Source: Chelonoidis abingdonii (taxonomy: Eukaryota; Chordata; Testudines; Testudinidae). Taken from it: 64,000 bases of DNA. The position numbers and the translations under genes are program-made. This document shows positions 24,294 through 35,870 of this stretch, one piece after another. A model generated the notes under the pieces. It was not told where the DNA came from. It made no database searches and worked only from the letters and a program-made list of their open reading frames with translations. The stretch is from assembly GCF_003597395.2 (NCBI RefSeq), contig NC_133771.1, forward strand, positions 52,562,071 to 52,626,070, written 5' to 3'. Position 1 is the stretch's first letter, and every line of letters starts with the position of its first letter.

Positions 24294-24673
24294 CTCCAAA
24301 GAGAGACTGCTGAACTCAAATTAATATGCAAATTAGATACAATTAACTTAGGTTTAAACAGAGACTGGGAATAGTTCGGTCATTACACTCATTGAATCTA
24401 TTTCCCTATGTTAAGTTCTCCTCACATCTTCTATGGGTCATCTATTATCACTTCAAAGGTTTTTTTTCTCCTGCTGATGATAGCTCATCTCAATTGATTG
24501 GACTCTTCCAGTTGATACGCGTACTTCCACCTTTTCATGTTCTCTGTATGTATAAATATCTCCTGTCTGTGTGTTCCATTCTATGCATCCGAAGAAGTGA
24601 GCTGTAGCCCATGAAAGCTTATGCTGAAATAAATTTCTTAGTCTCTAAGATACCACAAGTACTCCTGTTCTTT
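24294..24673 (+). mobile_element. 5'-truncated Penelope-like element 3' end, 8-bp TSD
   Basis: Inserted in the hAT element between exact repeats CAGCAGAA (24286-24293 and 24674-24681). The first ~75 bp encode the last part of the Penelope-type protein ('RETAELKLICKLDTINLGL', then 'NRDWE'), followed by 3' UTR with 'tatttccctatgttaagt' and the widespread tail 'cccatgaaagcttatgctga ... gttagtctctaag'. Sense strand is plus. It must be younger than the hAT element it interrupts. Confidence 0.75.
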
Positions 24674-24758
24674 CAGCAGAAGGTTGATTTTCTTTTTTGG
24701 TGGTCCAGGTTCTGTAGTTTCCACATTGGAATGATGCTCTTTTAAGACTTCTGAAAGC

Positions 24759-24931
24759 CAGAGCAGCCCAGAGGGGGATGAGGGGGGCAAGTGGGGCAAT
24801 TTGCCCCAGGTCCCGGGCCCTGCAGGAGCCCCCACGAGAATATAGTATTCTATAGTATTGCAACTGTTTTTATGGAAGGGGCCCCCAAAATTGCTTTGCC
24901 TCAGGCCCCCTGAACCCTCTGGGAAGTCCTG
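24759..24931. mobile_element. 173-bp hAT-type MITE nested in the hAT element, 8-bp TSD
   Basis: Ends CAGAGCAGCCCAGAGGG (24759) and CCCTCTGGGAAGTCCTG (24931) are imperfect inverted repeats. Flanking octamers CTGAAAGC (24751-24758 and 24932-24939) are identical. The GC-rich arms contain 'gggcaatttgccccagg' and a central 'aatatagtattctatagtat' palindrome. A related family member sits at 30224-30504. Confidence 0.8.
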
Positions 24932-25236
24932 CTGAAAGCATGCACCACACCTCATCCCTCTCAGATTTTAGAAGGCATTTCAGCTTCTTAAACCTTTCTT
25001 AAACCTTTCAAGTGCTGTAGCTATCTTTAGAAATTTCACATTGGTACCTTCTTTGCGTGTTGTCAAATCTGCAGTGAAAGTGTTCTTAAAATGAACAACA
25101 GGTGCTGGGACATCATCTGAGACTGCTATAACATGAAATATATGGCAGAATGAGGCTAAAACAGAGCAGGGGACACACAATTCACCTCCAAGGAGTTCAA
25201 TCACAAATTTAATTAACACATTATTTTTTTAACAAG

Positions 25237-25448
25237 CATGTCCTCTGGAATAGTGGCCAAAGCATGAAGGGGCATATGAACGTTTAGCATATCAGGCACA
25301 TAAATACCTTGCAATGATGGCTACAAAAGTGCCATGCAAATGCCTGTTCTCACTTTTTGGAGTCATTGTAAATAAAAAGAAGGTAGCATTATCTCCTGTA
25401 AATGTAAACAAACTTGTTTGTCTTAGCAATTGGCTGAACAAGAAGTAG
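25237..25448 (+). pseudogene. Second, inverted copy of hAT transposase C-terminus
   Basis: On the plus strand the right arm reads through 'KHEGAYERLAYQAHKYLA', then 'VPCKCLFSLFG' (a decayed CERLFS motif), 'VNKKKVALSPVNVNKL' and 'CLSNWLNKK' to a TAG stop at 25446-25448. It is the same protein segment as on the minus strand at 23990-24250, in opposite orientation. An in-frame stop lies near the start of the segment. It is part of the inverted arm, so the element is a fold-back form and this is not a second gene. Confidence 0.7.
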
Positions 25449-25981
25449 GACTGAGTGGACTTCTAGGCTCTGAAGTTTTACATTGTTTTATTTTTGAGTG
25501 AAGTTATGTAACAAAAAAAATTTCTACATTTGTAAGTTGCACTTTCATAACAAAGAGATTGCCCTACAGTACTTATATGAGGTGAATTGGAAAATACTAT
25601 TTATTTTATCATTTTTTATAGTGCAAATATTTGTAATAAAAAATAATATACACTCTGATTTCAATTACAATATATATTAAAATGTAGAAAAAACATCCAC
25701 AATATTTAATACATTTCAATTGGTATTCTATTGCTTAACAGTGAAATTAAAACTATGATTAATCGTGATTAATTTTTAAATCATGATTAATTATTTTGAG
25801 TTAATCGAGGTTAATCAACAGCCCGACTAAAAACATTTTGCTTTTCTATAGCATTAGTTGGGTTTTTATTATGATACACAATGACACTTATAAATACGAT
25901 AATAGTATTCCAAAATTCTATTTTATACCAATTACTTAACACACATAATGTGTTGTAACTGAAATCAGAGTGTATAGGAGT

Positions 25982-26168
25982 GGGAGGGATAGCTCAGTGG
26001 TTTGAGCATTGGCCTGCTAAACCCAGGGTTGTGAGTTCAATCCTTGAGAGGGCCCCTTAGGGATCTGGGGCAAAAATCAGTACTTGGTCCTGCTAGTGAA
26101 GGCAGGGGGCTGGACTTAATGACCTTTCAAGGTCTATTCCAGTTCTAGGAGATTGGTATGCCTCCTTT
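25982..26168 (+). mobile_element. tRNA-Lys-derived SINE of cryptodiran turtles (CryI type)
   Basis: Begins GGGAGGGATAGCTCAGTGG with an RNA polymerase III A box (TAGCTCAGTGGTTTGAGC) and a B box in 'gttgtgagttcaatcc', followed by the body 'ggatctggggcaaaaatcag' and 'ctggacttaatgacctttca' and ending in a short T-rich tail. This is the well-known turtle tRNA-Lys SINE and the strongest taxonomic marker in the window. It is nearly full length with few changes. Confidence 0.88.
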
Positions 26169-29100
26169 TATTATAATCCAAATACATGGATTTATACACT
26201 GCTTTATATCTTTGTCAGAATGGTAGGGTCAAACCAACTTTTCATATAATATTCTAGTCAACACAAACTTGATTGTTGTTTGGGTTCAGACTACATAGCT
26301 TGATTAATACCAGGAAAAAGAGTTCTGTTCAGGAGCCAAAACTTTCTTTTCAGTGCGGCAGCTTAAAAACAGACATAGAGCATTTTTGCAAAATGCCAGA
26401 TCAGTCTGAGGCAAAATTCAGTCATTGCCCCAAGATATCACATGGATAATGGTTTATATTAATGAAGTGACTGACTCAGTTGACATATAAGGGAACTTTA
26501 AGAGGCAATTTGAGTCTTATAGCTGGTAAAGGAAAACAAAAATACACTTCTAACTTGATACTGCCTGCTCTCAAAGATATTTTGGGGTTCAGAGCCAAAG
26601 TCAAAGCAAGTATGCCTCCACTGAATTCACTGGTATTATGTTTGCTTATGGCTATGATGAATTTGATCTCTAAATCATGCTGGTCACAATACAGTGTCTA
26701 CATCTAATTCTGCAGAAGGGCTAGTAAGTGGTTTATTTTCTGTGCTCTTACATTTTATGAAAACTGGGGTGTTTCTTATCCTAAATGTACAAGAAAGGGC
26801 TTTACCTATTCTACTAAGGACAATCATTTGTACTCTTTCAACTGGCTACCCACTTCTCAGATTAGCTCATGGCCCTGTGATGCTATTTGATTCACTCATT
26901 TGTCATCATGTTGTTTTTCATGAGTACCATGCAATGTTCTTGCTGTCTTGTGTGCATAATGAGTCATGGTTCTTCAAGGCATAAGCAATTATAAACCTCT
27001 TATTAGCAGCAAGAATTAGCTTTCAACTCTATCTTTTTCTTTCCTTCACTTTCGGGTATGCCGTTTGGTTGCATAAATGTAGACAGGTGTGATCAAGAGC
27101 CAAAAGACATTTGAAAAAGCATGTCATTTATGTTATAGAGGAAGAACAGCTTGAAATAAGATTGCAATTGTGCTGTTTTGCATGTTAGTTAAGACTATTA
27201 TTGCTTGACATATCTGTTCTACTGAAAGTGACTAATGTGAGTGACTATAGCACTATTCAGACAAAAGAGACTAAGTGTAAGCAGCCAAGAAACCATGTTA
27301 ACTCCACCAGATGCAGACACAAAGATTCACAAACAAAAACATCCAAACAACAGTCCCAGTGGGCTGGGTTTATTTTCTATCATTTAATATCAGGATGGGA
27401 GTGCTGAATGGAACTGAAATTCCCCCTTTGCCTTTATAGTAAGCCCCTACCCAGCTAAACCTAGCTTACAACTGCATAGGTGCACAATTATGCTATGTAG
27501 CCCAAGCAGAGACTTAAATTAACCTCAGCCTTTCCAAACAAGGTTAATTTGATATTACCTTGAATTCTCATCCTGTTCTCAGGCTATTGATGATGATAAA
27601 ACTATCAGCCCATTACTCTTAAGAAGCAGCTAAGGTTAACACAAACACTGAAGACAGCATAGCAAATATTACACTGCCTTAGAAACTGATACAGTAACTG
27701 ATTTGTTTAGTATGGAAAAAATGGGAGTATGTTTATGTAGGGAAAATGAATCGTGCTCCTTAAAATAAAAAGTCAACTTCTTAGTCTCTGTTTCTTTTCC
27801 CCAAAAAAGCAAAGGGGAAGGTGAAGAACATTCTAAACCTATATGTGGCAAGGCTGTGTAACTGCTCTGTGAACAGAGTCCTAACACTCCAGAGAATGTT
27901 ATTTGATATTAGATGACATATCTTTCAGTGTTCAAGGTCTCTGCATTAGCTGACAGTTTTGTAATAATTATCTCCTTCCAGAAAACAGAAGAATAGCAAG
28001 GTCAGCAGTGAAGACATTAATAGTTTATGCAATAATCAGGAATATTGGCATACTATCAGTACAAAGAATTTAATCAAGAAAAAGTCTCCAGGCTGTAACC
28101 TATCCTTGAGATGTTGGATTCTGCTTCATACTGATGTGATTCTGGGACACAATATTGATTCAATCATCCTTTTCTATTAAATCTGTGCTGAGAAAACAGG
28201 CTACTTTTATATTGAGGTGCCTCCTTTGCCTGCTCGTGCCAAGGTAGTGAGATCTGAGAGTGTTTATTTGAAATTATCCTCTTTGTTTGCTGTACATTTG
28301 TTCAGAAGCCATTATTGAGCTGAAGCACTACATACTGTATTTCTTAACCAACACACTGAACTAGCAATGAGCTCTAAGGAATGCATCAAGTCAGTTTATT
28401 AAGTTAGTATAAAATACATATTATCATCTCATATTGAAAGACAAATGTGATAGCATTGCCTTTATATTAGTTTAGAGCTTACAATTTATCCCTTTTCTGA
28501 TTAAGCAGACTTGACTGCATGACTCACTTGTCACAACTTGCTTAAAAGGGTTGCACAGTCATCTCAAGATGAAACATTTTTTCCCCCACAAGATGATTTC
28601 TCAACCTTTCCTCCACACATACACTTATCTTTGACTGCTCTGTGCTACAGAAGAACAGGTTTTCTCCCTTTTTTGTCTCAAATGTGAGACAAGTTGGAAT
28701 TTTTTCCCCAGGAACTTTATTTTACACTGACATCCACAGACACCCCTGTTGGTAGCAGCAAGATGGTGACACCACTGCGTTTCTTTCCTGCAGAGCCAGC
28801 AGTTTGAGGTGACTCAGACAATTCTTTCTTGCTCTGTTTTCTGCCTTTCACTTTCTAGTCAGCCTCCTCCATTCATCTGACTGCAGCTCTCTGAAGAACA
28901 ATAATTGAGCTAAATTTGGTCAGATTTTCAATCAATAGCATGGCAATGATTTTTTCTTCTTCTTCTGTCTATGAAACCTATTTTCTGAATTCAAGGCATT
29001 TTCCTGCATGCTTCTTACTGCTGGTTGTCTATTAATTTCTAAAGATGATCCAGCTGTGTACAGCTATGAAACAAGCACTTTAAGAACCTTTATTAGGTTG

Positions 29101-30215
29101 TAAATGAAACACTCAAGGTTGAGTGGCTTGCCTAAAATTTTCTTCCTGTTGTTATCTATTCCGTTATATAATGCTTTAGACCTATCCTGAATAAACAAAA
29201 AAGATGCTGAATCTATCTAGCTATGAGCCCAATTAGATTTTCACTTACACTGGTGTAAATCAGGCGTAACTCTATATTAGCCATTGAAGCCATGCCAGTG
29301 CAAAATAATGTTATCTCAGATATGAGATTAGAATCAAGGTCTGTGTTCCTTCCTGTACTATGCTGACAGTGTTTTCTCAAAACCATGTTTCAGAAGACAG
29401 AGTTCTCTCCCATGCATGTACTCGCTTATGTAAGTACTGATTATTAGTGATTACAATGATTGTGCTGGGAGATAGTGGGGATTCTGTTGGGGAGAAGCTA
29501 TAATTGGAGAAGCCACTTTTAAGATCATCCACCTACCTCTATACCTATGATCTCAATCCATAAATTCAGTATAATAAAAGTAAATATTGTAAAGAAATGT
29601 TGCTTACAGATATAATCTTGACCAAAAAAAAAAAAGGAAAATTTTGATGGATGGTGTGAATATAATGCTTAAATCTCTTCTATAGCATCTTATGTTCCTG
29701 CGCCTTTTCTTACACAAATGTACAATATTTCACCCAAGTATAACTCCTGTATTAGGAGTAAATGCAGGCATAGGACACACAATGCCTCTATGGTGGATGA
29801 AAATAAATAGAGTGGTACTGCTATATAGGGTCTGTTCCTGCATCCCTTATTATGCAAAGATTCCTTAGTCCCACTGAAATACAACTTTCACTAAGCCTCA
29901 GTGGAACCACCTACTTAAGGATTCCTTTTGGAACAAGCTAGCTGAATTGGCCCACAAAGAGAAGTCTAGGGTAGAGAGAAATAGAGGAAGAGCACAGAAA
30001 AACTCAGATAAAGTACTGGTGGGAGAAAATATGAAAATATGTTTAAATACGAGAAAAATATCGGTTTTTGTGCCAATACTTACTGAGCAAAGCCGTACCA
30101 AACATTTTTTAACATTACCTATCAACAACCCTGTATTTTACTTTCTGAGAAAGAACTTTCAAGTAAATGAAGTAAATAACAATAGCAAGCATAGAACAAA
30201 AAAGTGTGGGTGGGG
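26169..30215. other. No gene recognised; intron-like DNA
   Basis: About 4 kb of AT-rich sequence. Frames such as 26694-26984 plus and 27669-27887 minus have no recognisable domain and no paired splice signals I would defend. A phrase like 'acactggtgtaaatcaggcgtaac' at 29250-29273 recalls old dispersed repeats. A poly-A run is at about 29622-29633. Confidence 0.5.
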
Positions 30216-30223
30216 GACAGAAT

Positions 30224-30504
30224 CAAGGCCACCCAGAGGATTCAGGGGGCCTAGGCAAAGCAGGGGAGCTGCGGTGCTTGTACTCACCTGGTGATGGTCC
30301 GGGTCTTTGGTGGCATTTCTGCAGCGGGGGGTCCTTCAGTTGCTCTGCGTCTTTGGCAACACTGAAGGACCCCCCACCGCTGAAGACTTGGAGAAACTGA
30401 AGGGCCCCCCCACCGCCAAAATGCTACTAAGACTTGGACTGCCACTGGGCCGCAGCCCGGGGCAAATTGCCCCACTTGCCCCCCCGCCCCCCCGGGCGGC
30501 CCTG
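30224..30504. mobile_element. 281-bp hAT-type MITE, perfect 8-bp TSD
   Basis: Left end CAAGGCCACCCAGAGG at 30224, right end CCCGGGCGGCCCTG at 30504. Exact duplicated octamer GACAGAAT (30216-30223 and 30505-30512). The centre forms an inverted repeat, GGGGGGTCCTTCAG (about 30327-30340) against CTGAAGGACCCCCC (about 30362-30375). Frames on both strands come from this GC-rich structure. Confidence 0.85.
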
Positions 30505-30512
30505 GACAGAAT

Positions 30513-32839
30513 CACAGTAAGTAGCACAGTGCTAGCCATTATTATTTTGATTCTCACAAGCTTTTCCTTTAGAATAGGCATTTTTAAATTGCAGAGGTAA
30601 AGATTTTTTGAGTAGGAAGCTGGAGGAAACACAAAGAACATTCTGTGCCCCGTTAATAGGTACACTACATAAGCGTAGGGTGACCGAATAGGCCATAACA
30701 TAGCAGGAGCTTTTCCGGCAAATGTCATCATATTTCATATGTTAGCTGACATAAAGATTGTCAGAAGCTGTTCTTTTCCTCTATGAAATTTAAACTCTGC
30801 AGCACTTCTGACAACCTACTGCCGGGGGAAAGATGTTTTTATGAGAAGAAAATTGCTTAACTATGCTACTGGAGGATTTACTTTATCTGTAGCCCTATTT
30901 TTATTTAAATCTCACAAAATGCTGGGAAAATCCCATTGCTGACAAGTGTAAAAAGTGCTTCTTTAGCTCACCTACAGGATTTACTGTTCTTTGACCATTG
31001 GGGCTTTAGTGCAAGCTCCATCTCCATTTCTCTAACTATGAATATTTTCAAAGGATGATCTTCCAGCTATAGGTGGCAGTTATCAGTAGCTGTTTTTGTT
31101 ACACAACCTAGCAAAGGGAAGATTAAATCCATTTAGAAGCACTGAATGTTGTTTCACTTTTGGACCAATAATAGGCGGCAATAAGCAACTAAGCCTCAGG
31201 CAAAAAGATGGAGTTTGATTTTCCAAGTGTTCATTTACTGAAGCTATCTATGATCTTTGTTCTTTGCATAATTTTGATGAACTGTACAAACCAAATGCCT
31301 TTTCTTCATCTAGTGTTCTATGTGGTGAAAAGTTATTTTATACATAAATATATAAATCAGAACCTTAAAAACAGTGTTTTTTTTCTAACTACATCTTAGT
31401 AGCCAAACATCTGAAGAGTTGGAAGATGAAATTTGGCATAACAGCTCTCATCATTTCCTCCAGAGCATTCTGGTGATTTTGATTTGACTGAGTTGAGGTC
31501 ATTTGAAAATTGTATACACAGAACATTTTCCATGGTTTTTGTGTATTTGGTTTCGGCTAAGCTTGTATAGCACTTGTTTAAGGAAAGTTGTGCTGCCTAC
31601 ATGTGTGGTTAAAAGAATACTAGAGGTGCAAAAAGGGTTGTGGCAAGGGCTCAAAATACATTGGCTCTGACAAAGTTAGTAAAATTACATAAAAAAACCA
31701 ATGTTGAAATAACATTAAGATTGCAAAGTCCATCACTCTGGAGCTAGGGAATGACACAATTAAGGTTGCCCAAGCACTTATGTATAATATGTACAAACAC
31801 TATACACATACAACCAAAATAAGTATGCATTTATGTATATGTATTTCTATAGTCATCTGTACACATTTGTGCACATGTAATAATTATTAATAATACCTAA
31901 ATACCTACATAAATACACATATATAGAGAAAATAGTCTTGAAGGCAAGGTTAAGATTATGTTAGTATTGGGTTATACGTTGCTAGAGTAATGGCGTGGTA
32001 AGGTTACTTTCAAATTAACATTTCAGATACAGACTTTGTATTTTAAGGTTACTGTTGTACTTAGCAAGATTAGTTCATGCTTCGGGGATGCTGTCTTGTT
32101 TATATTAAATCACAGTGTTTTACTTTCAAGTGCATGAATAGAAAACAGATCAAAGAATGTTCAAGGACAAACCTCCCCTCACTTCAGTATTAAATATTAT
32201 AAAGCAATACTTGCCCTAAATCACAGTCACCCAGTTCTGAAAGGTTTATTTGAAAAGAAACAAGCCACAGTCCTTAAGTAAAAATAGGGTATGTTCAATC
32301 TCATTCCATCTCAGCTTTGTCTTTTGCCTTGTAGTAGTTAATATGCAAAACATTGTCTGTTACAGATGGAATCCACTTGTCCTTGCATTAAGTGAAACAC
32401 AGCAGGACCCAGAGAGCATTTGCTGAAACTGAAAGCAGTCTTTAACTTTGAGTCTTGAACTGCCATAACCATCACATGGTAAGCCTCGATACTGACTTCC
32501 AAAATATGTAAAACAAATAAAACACATTCCTGATTGCTTTGTATTTTTCATCTCATGTTAAGCATACATTCTAGAATTACATTTCAATGTTATTTCTTAT
32601 GTTTGTCTACTCAGTGGATTTGACAATTCAGGGATACTTGTCAAGGCTGACATGATTAAAATTTGACAAACCCACTATTCTTAAAAATAGTGAAGAAATT
32701 TATAAGACCACCAAAAGGAAAGCTGCATCAGTCTGTAAAATCTCAGCACCTAGGCTAAGCTTGCTGTGATTGCATATGCATGTGAATACATTGCACCTTC
32801 TCTTCACTTTCCTCGTAAAGATCTATTTCTGAATGTTGA
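30513..32839. other. No gene recognised; intron-like DNA
   Basis: AT-rich sequence with no supported exon, RNA gene or bounded repeat. A tract of ATGTATATGT/ACATATATA-type low complexity lies at about 31775-31930. Confidence 0.5.
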
Positions 32840-33225
32840 CAGATCAAATAGTTGTCTCCTCTCTGAGGGGAAATTCACCACAGAATATTAGCCTTTTTTG
32901 CAACTGCATCACATTTTGGGGTCATATTCAATTTGGGATTCTCTATAACCCTCAGATCCTTTTAGCAGTACTACTACCTATCCAGTTATTGCTCATTTTT
33001 CAGTTATGCATTTGATTTTTTTCTTCCCACATGATGTCCTTTGCACTTGTCTTTACTTAATTTCCAAATTGGCATGCTCATTTTCAATTCTAACTCTGTC
33101 TTTCAAAGTGCTTGCAACCTCTCCCAGTTTAGTGTCATCCTCAGATATTATAAGCATACTCTCCACTCCATTATCCAAGTAATTAATGAAAAGCCAGAAT
33201 AGCCCCTAGCCAACCTTAACAATAT
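32840..33225 (-). mobile_element. Old CR1 LINE fragment
   Basis: Antisense CR1 phrases are visible: 'cctcagatccttttagcagt', 'cccagtttagtgtcatcctc', 'cactccattatccaagta' and 'attaatgaaaagcc'. The divergence and gaps indicate an old subfamily. No coding frame is preserved. Confidence 0.6.
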
Positions 33226-34112
33226 TCCTTTGCTTTCCTAATGATTATAGTTAACTACCTGAAAATTGTCTATTTTCTATCTTATAATAATTGTCTTATT
33301 TTTTTTCTATCTGAATAGTTATTTAGTCCTACTAAGCATATTTTTCATTATAAGATGATCATCTATTTTATTACTTTTTTATCTAGGATGTGAGCCTTTC
33401 TGTTGCATGTAACAATGATATAGATACCTATGAATGCAAGCAACTCAGGTTCACATGAAATGATATGATAAAAAAAACCCTACAGCAGTCTTGACGTGAA
33501 CTCTCACTATTTAAATCAATTGTTGAACATTTTGGTAAGGTGTGAAGTTCATAATTAATCCCTGTAGGTAGCAAGGAGACTGGCTGCTTAAATCTGAGTC
33601 ACTGAACCATTTTCACATTCCTGGGTTCTACTACAGTGAAACTCTAAACTATATTGCACTGTTTTTGTAATTGTAAGAGGGACAGTGGATGGATAACTGC
33701 CTTTTAGGAAGATTACAATCCCAATACAGATATTGTGCAAAGCATATTTTCTGCAGATTCTTCTGCAGATATATATAAATATAATTGTTCTGTATGTGAT
33801 TTATTTGGAGATATGTATTTAAAAATAATAATGGTTCACACCTCACATCTCCTTGATTTTAATGAAAAATTTGTTTAAAACCTGGACATCTGTGCTGTTG
33901 ATACTGTTTGTATCTAAAATTATATTTCTACTACTTTGAGTTTTTCTTTCTTTTTCCACATCACCAGCAACATTAATACAATGTATCTCCAAATCTGTTC
34001 GGTTAATGTAAAAATTCTGTATATGAAGGATTTGAAAGGAAGGAATTAGGTGGAAGTAAAACCATAAATATGTGCTAACCTAAAACAAACTGTCATTAAG
34101 GACAAAGTTGTA
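33226..34112. other. No gene or classified repeat
   Basis: AT-rich, intron-like. Minus frame 33649-33846 is low complexity (runs of isoleucine and tyrosine). Confidence 0.45.
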
Positions 34113-34255
34113 TGTTGTGTAGTTATAGTCTTGTCGGTCCCTGGGTATTAGACAGAGAGAGAGACAAGGTTGGACAGTTAATATCTTTTACTGCACCAGC
34201 TTCTATTGGTGAGAGTGACAAGAATTCAAGCCACACAGAGCTCTTCTTTGGGTTT
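34113..34255 (-). repeat. Dispersed amniote repeat tail ('gttatagtcttgtcggtc' type)
   Basis: 'tgtagttatagtcttgtcgg', 'atatcttttactgcacca' and 'ggtgagagtgacaagaattc' match a dispersed repeat 3' end I know from turtles and other amniotes, in antisense orientation. I suspect it belongs with the Penelope-like tails but cannot prove it. Confidence 0.45.
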
Positions 34256-34728
34256 ACGACAAGTATTCTGAGGTTATATTTACACTGCACACCTTACAAT
34301 GGCATGGTTGTGCTGCTGCAGCTGCCCCATTGTAAAGTGTGCAGTATAGCCACTCTTTGTTGCCAGGAGAGAGCTCTAACCCTATAAAACCACAGTTAGT
34401 CTGGGAGATACTGTAAATGTCTTAGGGCTATTCAGGTAGAACATCTAGAATGTGATTTTAGCCTTCCCTTTGTGGAAATTCTGCTTAGAGAAGAAAAAAA
34501 GAGGTAGGTATGTTACTTGGTTGAGATGGAAGTCAGAGACTACCTCCAGCAGGAACTTGGGAAAAACCATGTATCTTATGGTACTATAAAGGCTGACTTG
34601 ATGGAAAAGTTGTATAGGCAACATGTAGCTAGTGGCTCAAAGGGTGGAGCCATTAAACCCATCAGCACAATGTTGAGATCTCAATGAAGGGGCGACTCTT
34701 TGAATAGGAGAAAATACACTCTTGCAGG

Positions 34729-35019
34729 CAAGAGCGGCACCAGGGATTTTGGTGCCCTAGCCGGGGATCCTTCTGCGCTACCGGTTGGCGGCAGCAATTC
34801 TGCGGTGGGGGGGTCCTTCCGTGCTCCCGGTCTTCAGGGCACTTCAGCAGCGGGTCCCGGAGCGAGTGAAGGACCCGCCTCAGAATTGCCACCGAAGATC
34901 TGGAGCGCGGAAGGACCCCCTGCCGCCGAATTGCCGCCGAGAGCGGCAAAATGCCGCCCTCCAAAATCTTGGTGCCCTAGGCAACAGCCTACGTTGCCTA
35001 AATGGAAGCACCGGCCCTG
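34729..35019. mobile_element. 291-bp hAT-type MITE, perfect 8-bp TSD
   Basis: Left end CAAGAGCGGCACCAGGG at 34729, right end GCACCGGCCCTG at 35019, flanked by exact octamers CTTGCAGG (34721-34728 and 35020-35027). GC-rich centre with repeated 'ggaccccc', 'gccgccgaattgccgccg' motifs. It interrupts the DIRS-like fragment, so it is younger. Frames in either direction are spurious. Confidence 0.85.
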
Positions 35020-35336
35020 CTTGCAGGGTCTTTCAAGAACCTAGCTACCACAGAGTGTGAAAATATACAATATCTCTGAATGGGAGGATAGAAAGCTCAG
35101 ACAGTTTCCAGGGAACCTCTTGGGGAGCTCATACATAGTCCAGAGTTCTTTAATGATGGAAGGTAATTCAGTATATCTGGTATCTGAGTTTGAAATGGAG
35201 ATGATCAGTCTTCTTGGGCTCAGATAATGAATCTCTTCCATTTGACAAAGCAATCCTCTTACGATCCTTTTTACTGTGGATCAAAATTTTCTGTACTTCA
35301 GCTAAATATGTCCTCTCTACTAATGTTAACTAGCTA

Positions 35337-35783
35337 TCATCCATGAAATGAGGTGCAGGAAATATGAACCCAGATAGAGGATCTGTATCTTTCATATATC
35401 ACATCTGGCTGGATATGCCATTGTATTAGCATTGAATGGAGTGTTTTTTCAGGTCTGAGAATCAGAACTGCCTTGGCCTTGATCATCCTTACTGAATCTT
35501 GTCTGAATTTTCTGAGAACTCTTGAGATCAATGATATTGGAGGGAAAGCATACATTTGACCCAAGGATGCATCAGACAGAGATTCCTGACTCTACCCTCT
35601 TCTAAAGCAGGACTTCTGACATTTCCTGTTTTCCTTGGTGGCAAAGAGGTCTATGGTTGGATGACCCTGTGACGGATATGATGAACCCAGGTCTATCTTG
35701 AGAGTATTGCATTTTAATACTATGAAATTTATCCGTATGTTTGAGCCAGACCTTGAAAACATGAAAACTTGAAAGTCCAACAA
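35337..35783 (-). pseudogene. DIRS-type pol (RNase H end) remnant
   Basis: Reading right to left, 35783-35592 contains 'TIDLFATKENRKCQKSCF' and, after a frame change, 35564-35337 contains 'YAFPPISLISRVLRKF'. The pair DLFAT..N..C followed by AFPP.PLI.RVL.K is the characteristic end of the RT/RNase H polyprotein of DIRS-like elements. A frameshift separates the halves, no RT core is seen, and no tyrosine recombinase was found nearby. A defective fragment. Confidence 0.65.
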
Positions 35784-35870
35784 TACAGGCCAATAGAATA
35801 ATCACAGACCTGGGTAACAATAACTGTTATGTGTGTGTTCCTGGCTTACTGAGCGGTTTGCTGTGGAATC

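Larger units (their letters stand above)
23986..25219 (-). pseudogene. hAT transposase C-terminal remnant, interrupted by two insertions
   Basis: On the minus strand, 25219-24980 encodes recognisable transposase sequence ('GGELCVPCSVLASFCHIF', 'FKNTFTADLTTRKEGTNV', then 'FLKIATALERFK'). It continues after the MITE insertion (24758-24682) with a PPKKKI motif. After the Penelope-like insertion it ends at about 24250-23990 with the dimerisation-region tail ('GDIVNKK', 'LCLSDWLSKK', stop). In intact relatives a CERLFS motif precedes this tail; here it is damaged. Catalytic N-terminal parts are absent. Not functional. Confidence 0.7.
23605..25826. mobile_element. hAT transposon derivative with ~600-bp inverted arms, 8-bp TSD
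   Basis: Ends are GAGGGCTGTCAAG at 23605 and TTAATCAACAGCCCGA at 25826, with AATTAATCGCA-rich subterminal sequence at both sides. Flanking 8-bp repeats CTAAAAAC (23597-23604 and 25827-25834) are exact. The left arm (to about 24250) and right arm (from about 25225) are inverted copies: 'caatctccttgtcatgaaag' at 23879 mirrors 'ctttcataacaaagagattg' at 25542. Transposase remnants lie inside. Two later insertions, at 24294-24673 and 24759-24931, interrupt it. The family is common in turtles from memory. Confidence 0.85.
34530..35870 (-). mobile_element. DIRS-like retrotransposon fragment
   Basis: The nucleotide sequence recalls turtle DIRS copies ('gactacctccagcaggaact', 'ggctcaaagggtggagccat'), and the minus strand encodes a DIRS-type pol segment (separate entry). 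A MITE (34729-35019) is inserted with a clean target duplication. Outer limits are approximate. A possible terminal piece of the same kind lies at 37230-37420. Confidence 0.55.

Noticed and set aside
25982..26055. A functional tRNA-Lys gene
   Set aside because: The A and B boxes are part of a longer SINE with the CryI body and tail.
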